Below, piece by piece: positions 53,459 through 60,535 of a stretch of 64,000 nt of DNA; position 1 is the first letter of the stretch; the number at the start of each line of letters is the position of its first letter. The stretch is taken from positions 2,728,001-2,792,000 of the forward strand of contig NZ_FNTQ01000001.1 of the NCBI RefSeq assembly GCF_900105755.1, in the 5' to 3' direction. Position numbers and translations under genes: made by a program. Below the pieces are notes generated by a model. That model made no database searches, was not told the DNA's origin, and saw nothing but the letters and a program-made list of their open reading frames with translations. The stretch is from Streptomyces sp. Ag109_O5-10. Lineage in GTDB: Bacteria; Actinomycetota; Actinomycetes; Streptomycetales; Streptomycetaceae.

Positions 53459-54175
53459 ATGGACAACAGTAGCGGCGTCGGCGTGCTGGACAAGGCGGCC
53501 CTTGTCCTGAGCGCCCTGGAGTCCGGTCCGGCCACCCTCGCGGGTCTGGTCGGGGCCACCGGACTGGCACGACCCACGGCCCACCGGCTGGCCGTGGCCC
53601 TGGAACACCACCGCATGGTGGCACGCGACATGCAGGGCCGTTTCATCCTCGGCCCGCGGCTCGCGGAACTGGCCGCGGCGGCCGGTGAGGACCGCCTGCT
53701 CGCGACGGCGGGCCCGGTGCTGACGCACCTCCGTGACATCACCGGAGAGAGTGCGCAGTTGTATCGCCGCCAGGGTGACATGCGGATCTGCGTAGCCGCC
53801 GCGGAACGCCTGTCCGGCCTGCGGGACACGGTGCCGGTCGGCTCGACCCTCACGATGAAGGCCGGTTCCTCGGCCCAGATCCTCATGGCCTGGGAGGAGC
53901 CGGAGCGGCTGCACCGCGGCCTCCAGGGCGCCCGCTTCACGGCGACGGCCCTGTCGGGTGTGCGCCGCCGCGGCTGGGCCCAGTCCATCGGCGAGCGGGA
54001 GCCGGGCGTCGCGTCGGTGTCGGCGCCGGTGCGGGGCCCTTCGAACCGGGTGGTGGCCGCCGTCTCCGTCTCCGGCCCCATCGAGCGCCTGACCCGCCAC
54101 CCCGGCCGCATGCACGCTCAGGCCGTGATCGACGCGGCGGCCCGCCTCTCCGAGGCGCTGCGCCGCACGGGCTGA
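53459..54175 (+). CDS. ndgR: IclR-family regulator NdgR/AreB
   Basis: A 238-residue regulator. The N-terminal winged helix is VLDKAALVLSALESGPATLAGLVGATGLARPTAHRLAVALEHH, and the C-terminal IclR effector domain includes RMHAQAVIDAAARLSEAL at its end. It agrees closely with the NdgR sequence I recall from S. coelicolor, a regulator of leucine and other amino-acid genes and of antibiotic output. No Shine-Dalgarno precedes the ATG, so it could be leaderless or nearly so. A palindrome ends ten bases upstream. Confidence 0.95.
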   Translation: MDNSSGVGVLDKAALVLSALESGPATLAGLVGATGLARPTAHRLAVALEHHRMVARDMQGRFILGPRLAELAAAAGEDRLLATAGPVLTHLRDITGESAQLYRRQGDMRICVAAAERLSGLRDTVPVGSTLTMKAGSSAQILMAWEEPERLHRGLQGARFTATALSGVRRRGWAQSIGEREPGVASVSAPVRGPSNRVVAAVSVSGPIERLTRHPGRMHAQAVIDAAARLSEALRRTG

Positions 54176-54243
54176 CGCTCCCACCGAGGAGGGGCCGGCC
54201 TCAACGCCGCGGCAGGCCTCTCCCGACGTGAGCTGACCCACCC

Positions 54244-54304
54244 GTGGGGGCGCTGGGGGCACCCCCGGCCGAAGGCCGGGGGGAGGAACCGCGCGACCAG
54301 CCAC
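54244..54304 (+). repeat. Dispersed hairpin repeat, long subtype (copy F)
   Basis: GGGGGCGCTGGGGGCACCCC followed by CGGCCGAAGGCCGGGGGGAG and GAACCGCGCGACCAGCCAC. It aligns with copies A and E. It sits between the convergent ndgR and DUF4188 genes together with a short copy (54382-54426). Confidence 0.75.
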
Positions 54305-54381
54305 ATGCCGCCCGCAGCCGCCCAGGGACCGGAGCCCCCACGGCGCAGAATGTGCCACCCCAGGACGTCAGCCGTCCGCTA

Positions 54382-54426
54382 CGCCGTCATGCCTGGTCGC
54401 GCAGTTCCCCGCGCCCGTTACGGGGC
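54382..54426 (+). repeat. Dispersed hairpin repeat, short subtype (copy G), overlapping a gene end
   Basis: GCCGTCATGCCTGGTCGCGC then AGTTCCCCGCGCCCGTTACG and GGGCC. It overlaps the last codons and the TAA stop (54418-54420) of the DUF4188 gene. Confidence 0.75.
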
Positions 54427-54930
54427 CCTGTGGCCGGCGCCCCTGTGAGCGAACCGGTCCTTCGCGTAGCGTCCCCGGTGCTCCACGGGAACCGTCCCGC
54501 TCGCCGCGCCCAGGCCGAACTCCGGCATGTCGAAGTAGATCGACTCGTAGCCGCCCTCGGGTGCCACGTACGTCTCGTGCCACAGGCCCACATGGCCGCG
54601 CAGCTTCCCCGCGCGCTCCTTGCGGTTGACGATGCCCCACATCCCGTGGTGGACCGTTTCCGGTGAACTCGCGTACGCGTACAGCTTGTCCTTCGACTCC
54701 CAGTACTGGACGACGTAGTACGTCCGCGGCGACGCGGTCAGCAGGACGCGGCCGAGCAGCCCTCGGCCGGGGTCCCGCGCCAGCTCCTTCAGCATGCGGA
54801 ACATCGACAGCATGACCGGGAGCCACTGGTGGACCGCCCAGAAGTGGTTGACGCGCATGCCGATGAGCAGGACCACGGCATCGCCCTCGCGGGCAGCGGT
54901 CGTACGGCCTCGAACCGGTTTGGCGGACAT
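54418..54930 (-). CDS. DUF4188 family protein
   Basis: A 170-residue protein. VVLLIGMRVNHFWAVHQWLPVMLSMFRMLKEL and TYYVVQYWESKDKLYAYA are the parts that resemble DUF4188, a ferredoxin-like (dimeric alpha-beta barrel) family sometimes called monooxygenase-like. No cofactor motif is seen. I chose the ATG at 54930 (MSAKPVRGRTT). Divergent from a MerR regulator with shared operator repeats, so likely its target. The last residues and the stop codon lie in a dispersed repeat. Confidence 0.8.
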   Translation of the reverse strand: MSAKPVRGRTTAAREGDAVVLLIGMRVNHFWAVHQWLPVMLSMFRMLKELARDPGRGLLGRVLLTASPRTYYVVQYWESKDKLYAYASSPETVHHGMWGIVNRKERAGKLRGHVGLWHETYVAPEGGYESIYFDMPEFGLGAASGTVPVEHRGRYAKDRFAHRGAGHRAP

Positions 54931-54957
54931 GAGGAACGGCACCCCCGGAAGCCTGTC

Positions 54958-55000
54958 GGATAGCGGCACTATCCTTCTGTCGATGCTTGGATAGTGGCAC
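54958..55000. promoter_or_regulatory. Operator between DUF4188 and MerR genes
   Basis: GGATAG-CGGCA-CTATCC is a perfect 6-bp-arm palindrome at 54958-54974. GGATAGTGGCAC at 54989-55000 repeats its left half (11 of 12 bases) 31 bases away. This is between the two divergent starts and fits a MerR-type binding site. Confidence 0.7.
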
Positions 55001-55022
55001 TTACCAAGGAGGCGCGCAAGAC

Positions 55023-55667
55023 ATGCGGCTTGCCCAGTTGAGCGAGCGCAGCGGGGTGTCCGCCGCGACGATCAAGTACTACCTGCGCGAGGGGCTGCTG
55101 CCGCCCGGCCGTCAGGTCAACGCCACGACCTCCGAGTACGGCGACGAGCATCTGCGGCGGCTGCGGCTGGTGCGGGCGATGATCCAGGTAGGACGGGTCC
55201 CCGTGGCGACGGTCCGCGAGGTGCTCGGGCATGTCGACGACGACTCGCTGGGCCGCACGATCCGGGTGGGCGCCGCGCTGTGGGCGCTGCCGCAGCTGCC
55301 GGAGCCGGACGAGGACGACGAGTACGTGCGGGGCGCGCACCGGGAGGCCGATGCCCTGCTGGACGCCCTCGGCTGGGACAACGCCAAGCAGCTGACGACG
55401 ATCTCGCCGGCGTACCGGCAGCTGGTGGTGGCGCTGGCCGCGTTCCGCCGGCTCGGCTACGACTGGGGCGCCGAACTCCTCGTACCGCACGCGAAGTTGA
55501 TGTACCAGGCGGCCGTCGCCGACCTGGACTTCCTGGAGACGCGTCCATCGGAGGAGGAGAAGGCGGAGGCCGCGGTGGCCAGCGCGGTGCTGGTGGAGCC
55601 GATGCTCCAGGCGCTGCACCGACTGGCCCAGGAGGAGGAGTCGGCCCGGCGCTACGGCTTCGAGTAG
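55023..55667 (+). CDS. MerR-family transcriptional regulator
   Basis: A 214-residue protein with an N-terminal MerR winged helix (MRLAQLSERSGVSAATIKYYLREGLLPPGRQVNATTSEY...HLRRLRLVRAMIQVG). The unusually long helical effector region (~140 residues) has no metal-binding cysteines and no TipAS-like domain I can recognise. Ligand unknown. AAGGAGG lies upstream of the ATG at 55023. It likely controls itself and the divergent DUF4188 gene. Confidence 0.88.
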   Translation: MRLAQLSERSGVSAATIKYYLREGLLPPGRQVNATTSEYGDEHLRRLRLVRAMIQVGRVPVATVREVLGHVDDDSLGRTIRVGAALWALPQLPEPDEDDEYVRGAHREADALLDALGWDNAKQLTTISPAYRQLVVALAAFRRLGYDWGAELLVPHAKLMYQAAVADLDFLETRPSEEEKAEAAVASAVLVEPMLQALHRLAQEEESARRYGFE

Positions 55668-55688
55668 GGCACAGCGCGCATACGCACA

Positions 55689-55718
55689 GAAGGCCCTCCG
55701 CCGAAGCGGAGGGCCTTC
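55689..55718. terminator. Strong terminator between MerR gene and tRNA cluster
   Basis: GAAGGCCCTCCGC (55689-55701) pairs perfectly with 55706-55718 around a CGAA tetraloop. It serves the rightward regulator and the leftward tRNA operon. Confidence 0.85.
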
Positions 55719-55724
55719 CTCGTG

Positions 55725-55797
55725 TACCCCCGACCGGATTCGAACCGGCGCTACCGCCTTGAGAGGGCGGCGTGCTAGGCCGCTACACAACGGGGGC
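55725..55797 (-). tRNA. tRNA-Glu (CTC)
   Basis: A 73-base cloverleaf: acceptor GCCCCCG/CGGGGGT, anticodon loop CCTCTCAAG in a GCCGC...GCGG stem, T-arm CCGGTTCGAATCCGG, discriminator A. CCA is not encoded. It is the last gene of the leftward tRNA cluster. Confidence 0.96.
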
Positions 55798-55825
55798 GTG
55801 GATCTTACGTTTCCGCAGATCCGAG

Positions 55826-55897
55826 CTGGTCTACCTGGACTCGAACCAAGACTAACTGAACCAGAATCAGTCGTGCTGCCAATTACACCATAGACCA
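55826..55897 (-). tRNA. tRNA-Gln (CTG)
   Basis: A 72-base cloverleaf: acceptor TGGTCTA/TAGACCA, anticodon CTG in ACTGATTCTGGTTCAGT, T-arm TTGGTTCGAGTCCAGG, discriminator G. CCA is not encoded. Confidence 0.95.
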
Positions 55898-55918
55898 ATG
55901 ATGGTTTAGACCAGTTCG

Positions 55919-55991
55919 TACCCCCGACCGGATTCGAACCGGCGCTACCGCCTTGAGAGGGCGGCGTGCTAGGCCGCTACACAACGGGGGC
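55919..55991 (-). tRNA. tRNA-Glu (CTC)
   Basis: Identical over 73 bases to the gene at 55725-55797. Confidence 0.96.
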
Positions 55992-56019
55992 CCTAGCGAT
56001 CATCCGTGGAAGATCTCCG

Positions 56020-56092
56020 TACCCCCGACCGGATTCGAACCGGCGCTACTGCCTTGAGAGGGCAGCGTGCTAGGCCGCTACACAACGGGGGC
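56020..56092 (-). tRNA. tRNA-Glu (CTC), variant
   Basis: Same as the other two tRNA-Glu genes except for a compensated change in the anticodon stem (GCTGCC...GGCAG instead of GCCGCC...GGCGG). Anticodon CTC is kept. Confidence 0.96.
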
Positions 56093-56113
56093 TTTGCAGA
56101 TGAGCTCTGCGAG

Positions 56114-56185
56114 CTGGCCTACCTGGACTCGAACCAAGACTAACTGAACCAGAATCAGTCGTGCTGCCAATTACACCATAGGCCA
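56114..56185 (-). tRNA. tRNA-Gln (CTG), variant acceptor
   Basis: As 55826-55897, but the acceptor pair is TGGCCTA/TAGGCCA, a compensated U-A to C-G change. It is the first tRNA of the leftward cluster. Confidence 0.95.
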
Positions 56186-56276
56186 CTGGAACGCAAGCCC
56201 CTGAGGGGATCTTGTTCTAGTTTTGCGCCCTCGGTTCCGGCCTTTCGGCCCGCTCCCCGGCGGCGCAGGAAGAACA

Positions 56277-57017
56277 TTACCTGAAGGTGGACGGGGCTCC
56301 AAAACGGGTATCGGCGCGGAGGATCGCGGGCAGTTCGGCGAGGGAGGCGATCCGGTGCGGGCCGCCGGGGGCGTCGGCCCTGGTAGCCGGGCCTACGGAC
56401 GGTCCGCGGCGGTCGATCCACACCGACAGCAGCCCGGCGTCGGCGGCGCCGCGCCCGTCGATCTCCGGGTGGTCCCCGACGTACGCGACCTCGTGCGGGG
56501 CGAGTTCCAGGGCCTCGCAGGCCGCCAGGAAGGCAGCGGCTGCGGGCTTGGACACGCCCAGTTCGGCGGCGCACAGGACGGCCTCGAAGCGCTCGTGCAC
56601 CCCGAGCGTGCGCAGCTTGCGGTCCTGGACATGCCGGCTGGAGTTGGACAGCACGGCATGCCGGTAGCCGGCCGCGAGGGCGTCCAGGGCCGGCAGGACG
56701 TCGGGGAAGAGGGCCCAGACGGCCTCGTAGTGCGTCAGGTAGCGGCGGAACCAGTCGTCGGCCTGCACGTCGGTCAGCTCCGCGCCGAGGAAGACCCGCA
56801 CCCGGTCGCGGCGCTGGTCCTCGAAGGAGAGCTCACCCGCCGAGAACCGCGCCCACTGCTGGTCGGTGATCTCCCGCCACCGCACCAGCGCCGCCTCCGC
56901 ACTCCCCCACCCCGCGAGCAGCCCCTCCGCCACCAGGTGCGCCCGCATCCCCTCGCGGTCGGCGGTGGTGTAGTCGAAAAGGGTGTCGTCGACGTCCCAG
57001 ACCACGGCTCTGATCAC
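56277..57017 (-). CDS. HAD-family phosphatase/hydrolase
   Basis: A 246-residue HAD hydrolase. Catalytic motif I is VVWDVDDTLFDY (both aspartates present), motif II is HAVLSNSS, and the C-terminal motif is EVAYVGDHPEIDGRGAADAG with the conserved Gly-Asp. A four-helix cap lies between motifs I and II, as in the phosphoglycolate-phosphatase-like subgroup. Substrate unknown. GTG at 57017. Divergent from the RelE-like gene, 25 bases apart. Confidence 0.88.
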   Translation of the reverse strand: MIRAVVWDVDDTLFDYTTADREGMRAHLVAEGLLAGWGSAEAALVRWREITDQQWARFSAGELSFEDQRRDRVRVFLGAELTDVQADDWFRRYLTHYEAVWALFPDVLPALDALAAGYRHAVLSNSSRHVQDRKLRTLGVHERFEAVLCAAELGVSKPAAAAFLAACEALELAPHEVAYVGDHPEIDGRGAADAGLLSVWIDRRGPSVGPATRADAPGGPHRIASLAELPAILRADTRFGAPSTFR

Positions 57018-57042
57018 CCTCTCAGACTGGCACACTGGGAGC

Positions 57043-57327
57043 ATGAGCGAGTACCGAGTCCAGTTCACGGTTGAGGCCCGTGCGGCCTACGACGGGCTGC
57101 CCGGCGAGCGTCGAGCCCAGCTGGACAAGGCCGTGCGGATACTGGCGCGTGATCCCTTCCGCAAGGCTGCGACAGCGCAACTCGGCCCCGACGAACACCT
57201 CAGGAAGGCGTACGTGGCCCCCGGCGTGATGCTGGAATACATGGTCGCGGGCGCGATCATGGTCGTCGTCGTCCTGGAGATCTTCGACGAGTTCACCTAC
57301 CTGGTCGACGAGGCCGACGCCGTCTGA
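57043..57327 (+). CDS. RelE/ParE-like toxin-fold protein without visible antitoxin
   Basis: A 94-residue protein resembling the RelE/ParE fold: MSEYRVQFTVEARAAYDGLPGERRAQLDKAVRILARDPF at the start and a C-terminal VVVVLEIFDEF strand. The usual antitoxin gene is absent on both sides (HAD divergent, gltX convergent). It may be a solitary relative with a housekeeping role. GGGAG lies very close to the ATG at 57043. Confidence 0.75.
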   Translation: MSEYRVQFTVEARAAYDGLPGERRAQLDKAVRILARDPFRKAATAQLGPDEHLRKAYVAPGVMLEYMVAGAIMVVVVLEIFDEFTYLVDEADAV

Positions 57328-57337
57328 CGCGAACGCC

Positions 57338-57376
57338 CGAGGGGCGGCCCCCGGGGTCACCGGGTGCCGCCCCTCG
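57338..57376. terminator. Bidirectional terminator between RelE-like gene and gltX
   Basis: CGAGGGGCGGC (57338-57348) pairs perfectly with GCCGCCCCTCG (57366-57376); the loop contains a further CCGGG-type hairpin. Confidence 0.8.
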
Positions 57377-57390
57377 CGCATGTCCGGGCG

Positions 57391-58875
57391 TTACGCGCTC
57401 AGCTTCGCCAGCGCCGCGTCGATCCGGGCCAGGGTCTTCTCCTTGCCCAGGATCTCCAGGGACTCGAAGAGCGGCAGGCCGACCGTGCGGCCCGTGACGG
57501 CGACGCGGACCGGGGCCTGGGCCTTGCCGAGCTTGAGGCCGTGGGCCTCGCCGGCGGCCAGGACGGCCTCCTTCAGGGACTCGGGAGAGGTCCAGTCGGC
57601 GGACTCCAGCTTCTCGCGGGCCGTGGCGAGGAGGGCGTCGCTGCCCTCCTTCATCGCCTTGGTCCAGGACGCCTCGTCGTAAACCGGCTCCGGCAGGAAC
57701 AGGAAGTCGACGTTCTCGGTGATCTCCGAGAGGACCTTCAGGCGGGTCTGCGCGTGCGGCGCGATCGCCTGCCACTTCGCCTCGTCGAAGTCCTCCGGCG
57801 CCCAGGGTGCGAAGGGGGCCCGCAGCCAGGGGGCGCAGCGCTCCGTGAAGTCCTTCACGTCCAGCATGCGGATGTGGTCGGCGTTGATCGCCTCGCACTT
57901 CTTCAGGTCGAAGCGGGCCGGGTTGGGGTTCACGTCGGCGATGTCGAAGGCCGCGACCATCTCCTGGACGGAGAAGATGTCCCGGTCCGCGGAGAGCGAC
58001 CAGCCCAGCAGTGAGAGGTAGTTGAGCAGGCCCTCGGGCAGGAAACCGCGCTCCCGGTAGAGGTTGAGGGAGGCCTGCGGGTCGCGCTTCGACAGCTTCT
58101 TGTTGCCCTCGCCCATGACGTAGGGGAGGTGGCCGAAGGCCGGGATCTGCCGGGCGATGCCGAGGTCGATCAGCGCCTTGTAGAGGGCGACCTGGCGCGG
58201 GGTGGAGGAGAGCAGGTCCTCGCCGCGCAGGACGTGGGTGATCTCCATCAGGGCGTCGTCGACCGGGTTGACCAGCGTGTACAGCGGGGCGCCGTTGGCA
58301 CGGACGATGCCGTAGTCCGGCACGTTCTCCGGGGTGAAGGTCAGCTCGCCGCGGACCAGGTCGGTGAAGGTGATCGTCTCGTCGGGCATCCGGAAGCGGA
58401 CGATGGGCGTGCGGCCCTGCGCCTTGTACTCCGCCACCTGCTCCGCGCTCAGGTCGCGGCAGTGGCCGTCGTAGCCGGACGGCTTGCCGGCGGCGCGGGC
58501 GGCCTCGCGGCGGCTGTCCAGCTCCTCCTGGGAGCAGTAGCAGTGGTAGGCGTGGCCGGCGTCGAGGAGCTTGGCGGCGACGTCCTTGTAGAGGTCCATC
58601 CGCTGCGACTGGCGGTACGGCGCGTGCGGGCCGCCGACCTCGGGGCCCTCGTCCCAGTCGAAGCCCAGCCAGCGCATCGCCTCGAGCAGCTGGGTGTACG
58701 ACTCCTCGGAGTCACGGGCCGTGTCGGTGTCCTCGATGCGGAAGACCAGCGTGCCCTGGTGGTGCCGGGCGAACGCCCAGTTGAACAAGGCGGTGCGGAC
58801 CAGGCCCACGTGGGGGTTACCGGTGGGGGACGGACAGAAACGAACGCGAACGGGAGTGCCGGGTGCGCTAGTCAC
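57391..58875 (-). CDS. gltX: Glutamate--tRNA ligase
   Basis: A 494-residue class I synthetase. [29 protein letters not shown] contains the HIGH-like motif, and KLSKRD is the KMSKS equivalent. In actinobacteria this enzyme is usually non-discriminating, charging both tRNA-Glu and tRNA-Gln, with GatCAB converting the latter. Genes for both tRNAs lie 1.2 kb downstream. The GTG at 58875 overlaps the stop of the FAH gene by eight bases, so the two are coupled. Confidence 0.96.
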   Translation of the reverse strand: MTSAPGTPVRVRFCPSPTGNPHVGLVRTALFNWAFARHHQGTLVFRIEDTDTARDSEESYTQLLEAMRWLGFDWDEGPEVGGPHAPYRQSQRMDLYKDVAAKLLDAGHAYHCYCSQEELDSRREAARAAGKPSGYDGHCRDLSAEQVAEYKAQGRTPIVRFRMPDETITFTDLVRGELTFTPENVPDYGIVRANGAPLYTLVNPVDDALMEITHVLRGEDLLSSTPRQVALYKALIDLGIARQIPAFGHLPYVMGEGNKKLSKRDPQASLNLYRERGFLPEGLLNYLSLLGWSLSADRDIFSVQEMVAAFDIADVNPNPARFDLKKCEAINADHIRMLDVKDFTERCAPWLRAPFAPWAPEDFDEAKWQAIAPHAQTRLKVLSEITENVDFLFLPEPVYDEASWTKAMKEGSDALLATAREKLESADWTSPESLKEAVLAAGEAHGLKLGKAQAPVRVAVTGRTVGLPLFESLEILGKEKTLARIDAALAKLSA

Positions 58876-59653
58876 GCTTGACAACCTTGTTGGTGAGAGT
58901 GCCGATGCCTTCGATGGTGACGGCGACCTCGTCGCCGACGCTGAGGGGGCCGACCCCTGCCGGGGTGCCGGTGAGGATGACGTCGCCGGGGAGCAGCGTC
59001 ATGGCCTCGGTGATGTTGACGATCAGGTCCGCGATGGAGTGGATCATCTCGCTCGTACGGCCGAGCTGGCGCTGTTCGCCGTTGACCGTGAGCTGGATCG
59101 TCAGGTCGGAGGCGGTGGCGAGGTCCAGGTCCGTCTCCACCCAGGGGCCCAGCGGGCAGGAGGTGTCGAACCCCTTGGCGCGGGCCCACTGCTTCTCGCG
59201 CTTCTGTACGTCGCGGGCGGTGACGTCGTTGGCGCAGGTGTAGCCGAGGATCACGTCGGCCACGCGTTCGCGCGGGACCTCGCGGCACATGCGGCCGATG
59301 ACCACGGCCAGTTCGGCCTCGTGGTGGAGGTCCTGGGAGAAGGACGGGTACTGGATGTCGTCGCCGGGGCCGATCACCGAGGTGGACGGCTTGAAGAAGG
59401 CGAAGGGGGCCTCCGGGACCTCGTTGCCCAGCTCCTCCGCGTGCTCCACGTAGTTGCGCCCGTAGGCGACGACCTTGTTGGGGAGCACCGGCGGGAGCAG
59501 GCGGACCTTGCTCAGCGGGACCTTCGTACCGGAGAGCTCGAAGTCCGCGAACGGAATGCCCTTGATGATGTCGAGGACGAGTTCGTCCTGCTTGTCGCCC
59601 TCGACGGCGCCGAAGGCGACGTTCCCGTCGATGGAGAACCTGGCGATGCGCAC
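58868..59653 (-). CDS. Fumarylacetoacetate-hydrolase-family protein
   Basis: A 261-residue protein of the FAH superfamily: [45 protein letters not shown] (metal-binding Glu residues), [13 protein letters not shown] and [15 protein letters not shown]. Members are acylpyruvate or oxaloacetate hydrolases or isomerases in aromatic breakdown. No such pathway lies nearby, so a house-cleaning acylpyruvase is likely. ATG at 59653. It is upstream of and coupled with gltX. Confidence 0.9.
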   Translation of the reverse strand: MRIARFSIDGNVAFGAVEGDKQDELVLDIIKGIPFADFELSGTKVPLSKVRLLPPVLPNKVVAYGRNYVEHAEELGNEVPEAPFAFFKPSTSVIGPGDDIQYPSFSQDLHHEAELAVVIGRMCREVPRERVADVILGYTCANDVTARDVQKREKQWARAKGFDTSCPLGPWVETDLDLATASDLTIQLTVNGEQRQLGRTSEMIHSIADLIVNITEAMTLLPGDVILTGTPAGVGPLSVGDEVAVTIEGIGTLTNKVVKRD

Positions 59654-59777
59654 GGGATCCTGGCGCCCCTCACTGAACCGGCTGGAGTCTGACGTCCCAG
59701 GCTAACGCGGTGAGGGGCGGCCGCCGCGGAATAACCCGGTCACCGGGTGGGTGAGTGATCGGCGGCCGGGTCCCGTA

Positions 59778-59987
59778 CTACTCCGCGACCGAGGTGCCGG
59801 CCGGGATCTCCATGAGGATCGTGCGCCGCGGGTTGGCGGTCTGGGAGGGGAGATCGAGGGAGTGCTCGGGCAGCTCGGGGGTCTGCAGTTCCTCGGCGTC
59901 CTTGAGGTGGGCGAGGGTGGTGCGCCGGGGGTTGGCTATGTTGCGGAACATCATCGTCGTCTTCACGGTTGTACTGGACCCCGTCAT
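59778..59987 (-). CDS. Small protein with duplicated ANPRRT motif
   Basis: A protein of about 69 residues that I do not recognise by function. The sequence ANPRRTTLAHL (18-28) is echoed by ANPRRTILMEI (51-61), separated by an acidic, Pro-rich segment (KDAEELQTPELPEHSLDLP). No signal peptide, cysteine or membrane segment. Starts at ATG 59987; a longer frame from 60035 is also open. It lies divergently upstream of the cvnA kinase gene and downstream of a CRP-like site. I recall close relatives in other streptomycetes at the same place. Confidence 0.65.
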   Translation of the reverse strand: MTGSSTTVKTTMMFRNIANPRRTTLAHLKDAEELQTPELPEHSLDLPSQTANPRRTILMEIPAGTSVAE

Positions 59988-60035
59988 GTGTGGGTTGGCA
60001 GAGACTTCCCTCTTGTAAAGCGCCAGGCTAAACAT

Positions 60036-60535
60036 CGAATTCCCGGCCGAAGCCGCGAAGAGACCTTGATCCGCGTGTGAGTTTGCTCACGGACCGAGGG
60101 TCAAAGCGGTCATATCCGACTGGCAACTCACCGCAACGAAACGGACATTGGCGAACCGAACCCGTCATTCCGCTCCTGATCATGGCGACTGGGACACGGC
60201 CCACGCACCGCCAACTGACAGGGATACGCCCTTTATGTACGCGATCGGCTTCCACATCTCGTAACGTGTCACTCACACGCTGTCACGGAGGTCACAGCTC
60301 GGTCCACGGCCCTTGTTGGAGATCCGGCACTGTGCTGGAATTCCACGGAACCGCCGCAGGATCGAGCCGGCGCGCAGGGGGCGCAACGCAGCGCCGAGTG
60401 GCGGCGAGACAGGGGGAGCCAGCGCCGGTCACACTCACGACCAACAGGGTGCGTATTCAGGGCGCTCCCCGTTCAACGCCGACACCGTGTCCTTCCGTTC
60501 CCGGAAGGGCGCCTGGTCCAGAGGTTGCGACGCTA
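60036..60535. other. Long intergenic region upstream of cvnA
   Basis: About 500 bases without a supported gene, less GC-rich in its left third. It must carry the conservon promoter and the divergent small-gene promoter. Features seen: TGTGA-GTTTGC-TCACG at 60076-60091, and TCAC-rich direct repeats around 60268-60297 (GTGTCAC, CTGTCAC, GGTCACAG). No clear promoter pair could be chosen. Confidence 0.45.
60076..60091. promoter_or_regulatory. CRP-like palindrome
   Basis: TGTGA-N6-TCACG matches the E. coli CRP half-sites in nine of ten positions. It nearly fits the Streptomyces Crp pattern GTG-N6-GNCAC. It is 89 bases before the ANPRRT-protein start and 445 bases before cvnA. Confidence 0.4.

Noticed and set aside
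55725..56185. tRNA cluster as an integration site for a genomic island
   Set aside because: All five tRNAs are intact, and no integrase, truncated tRNA copy or att-like repeat was found on either side.
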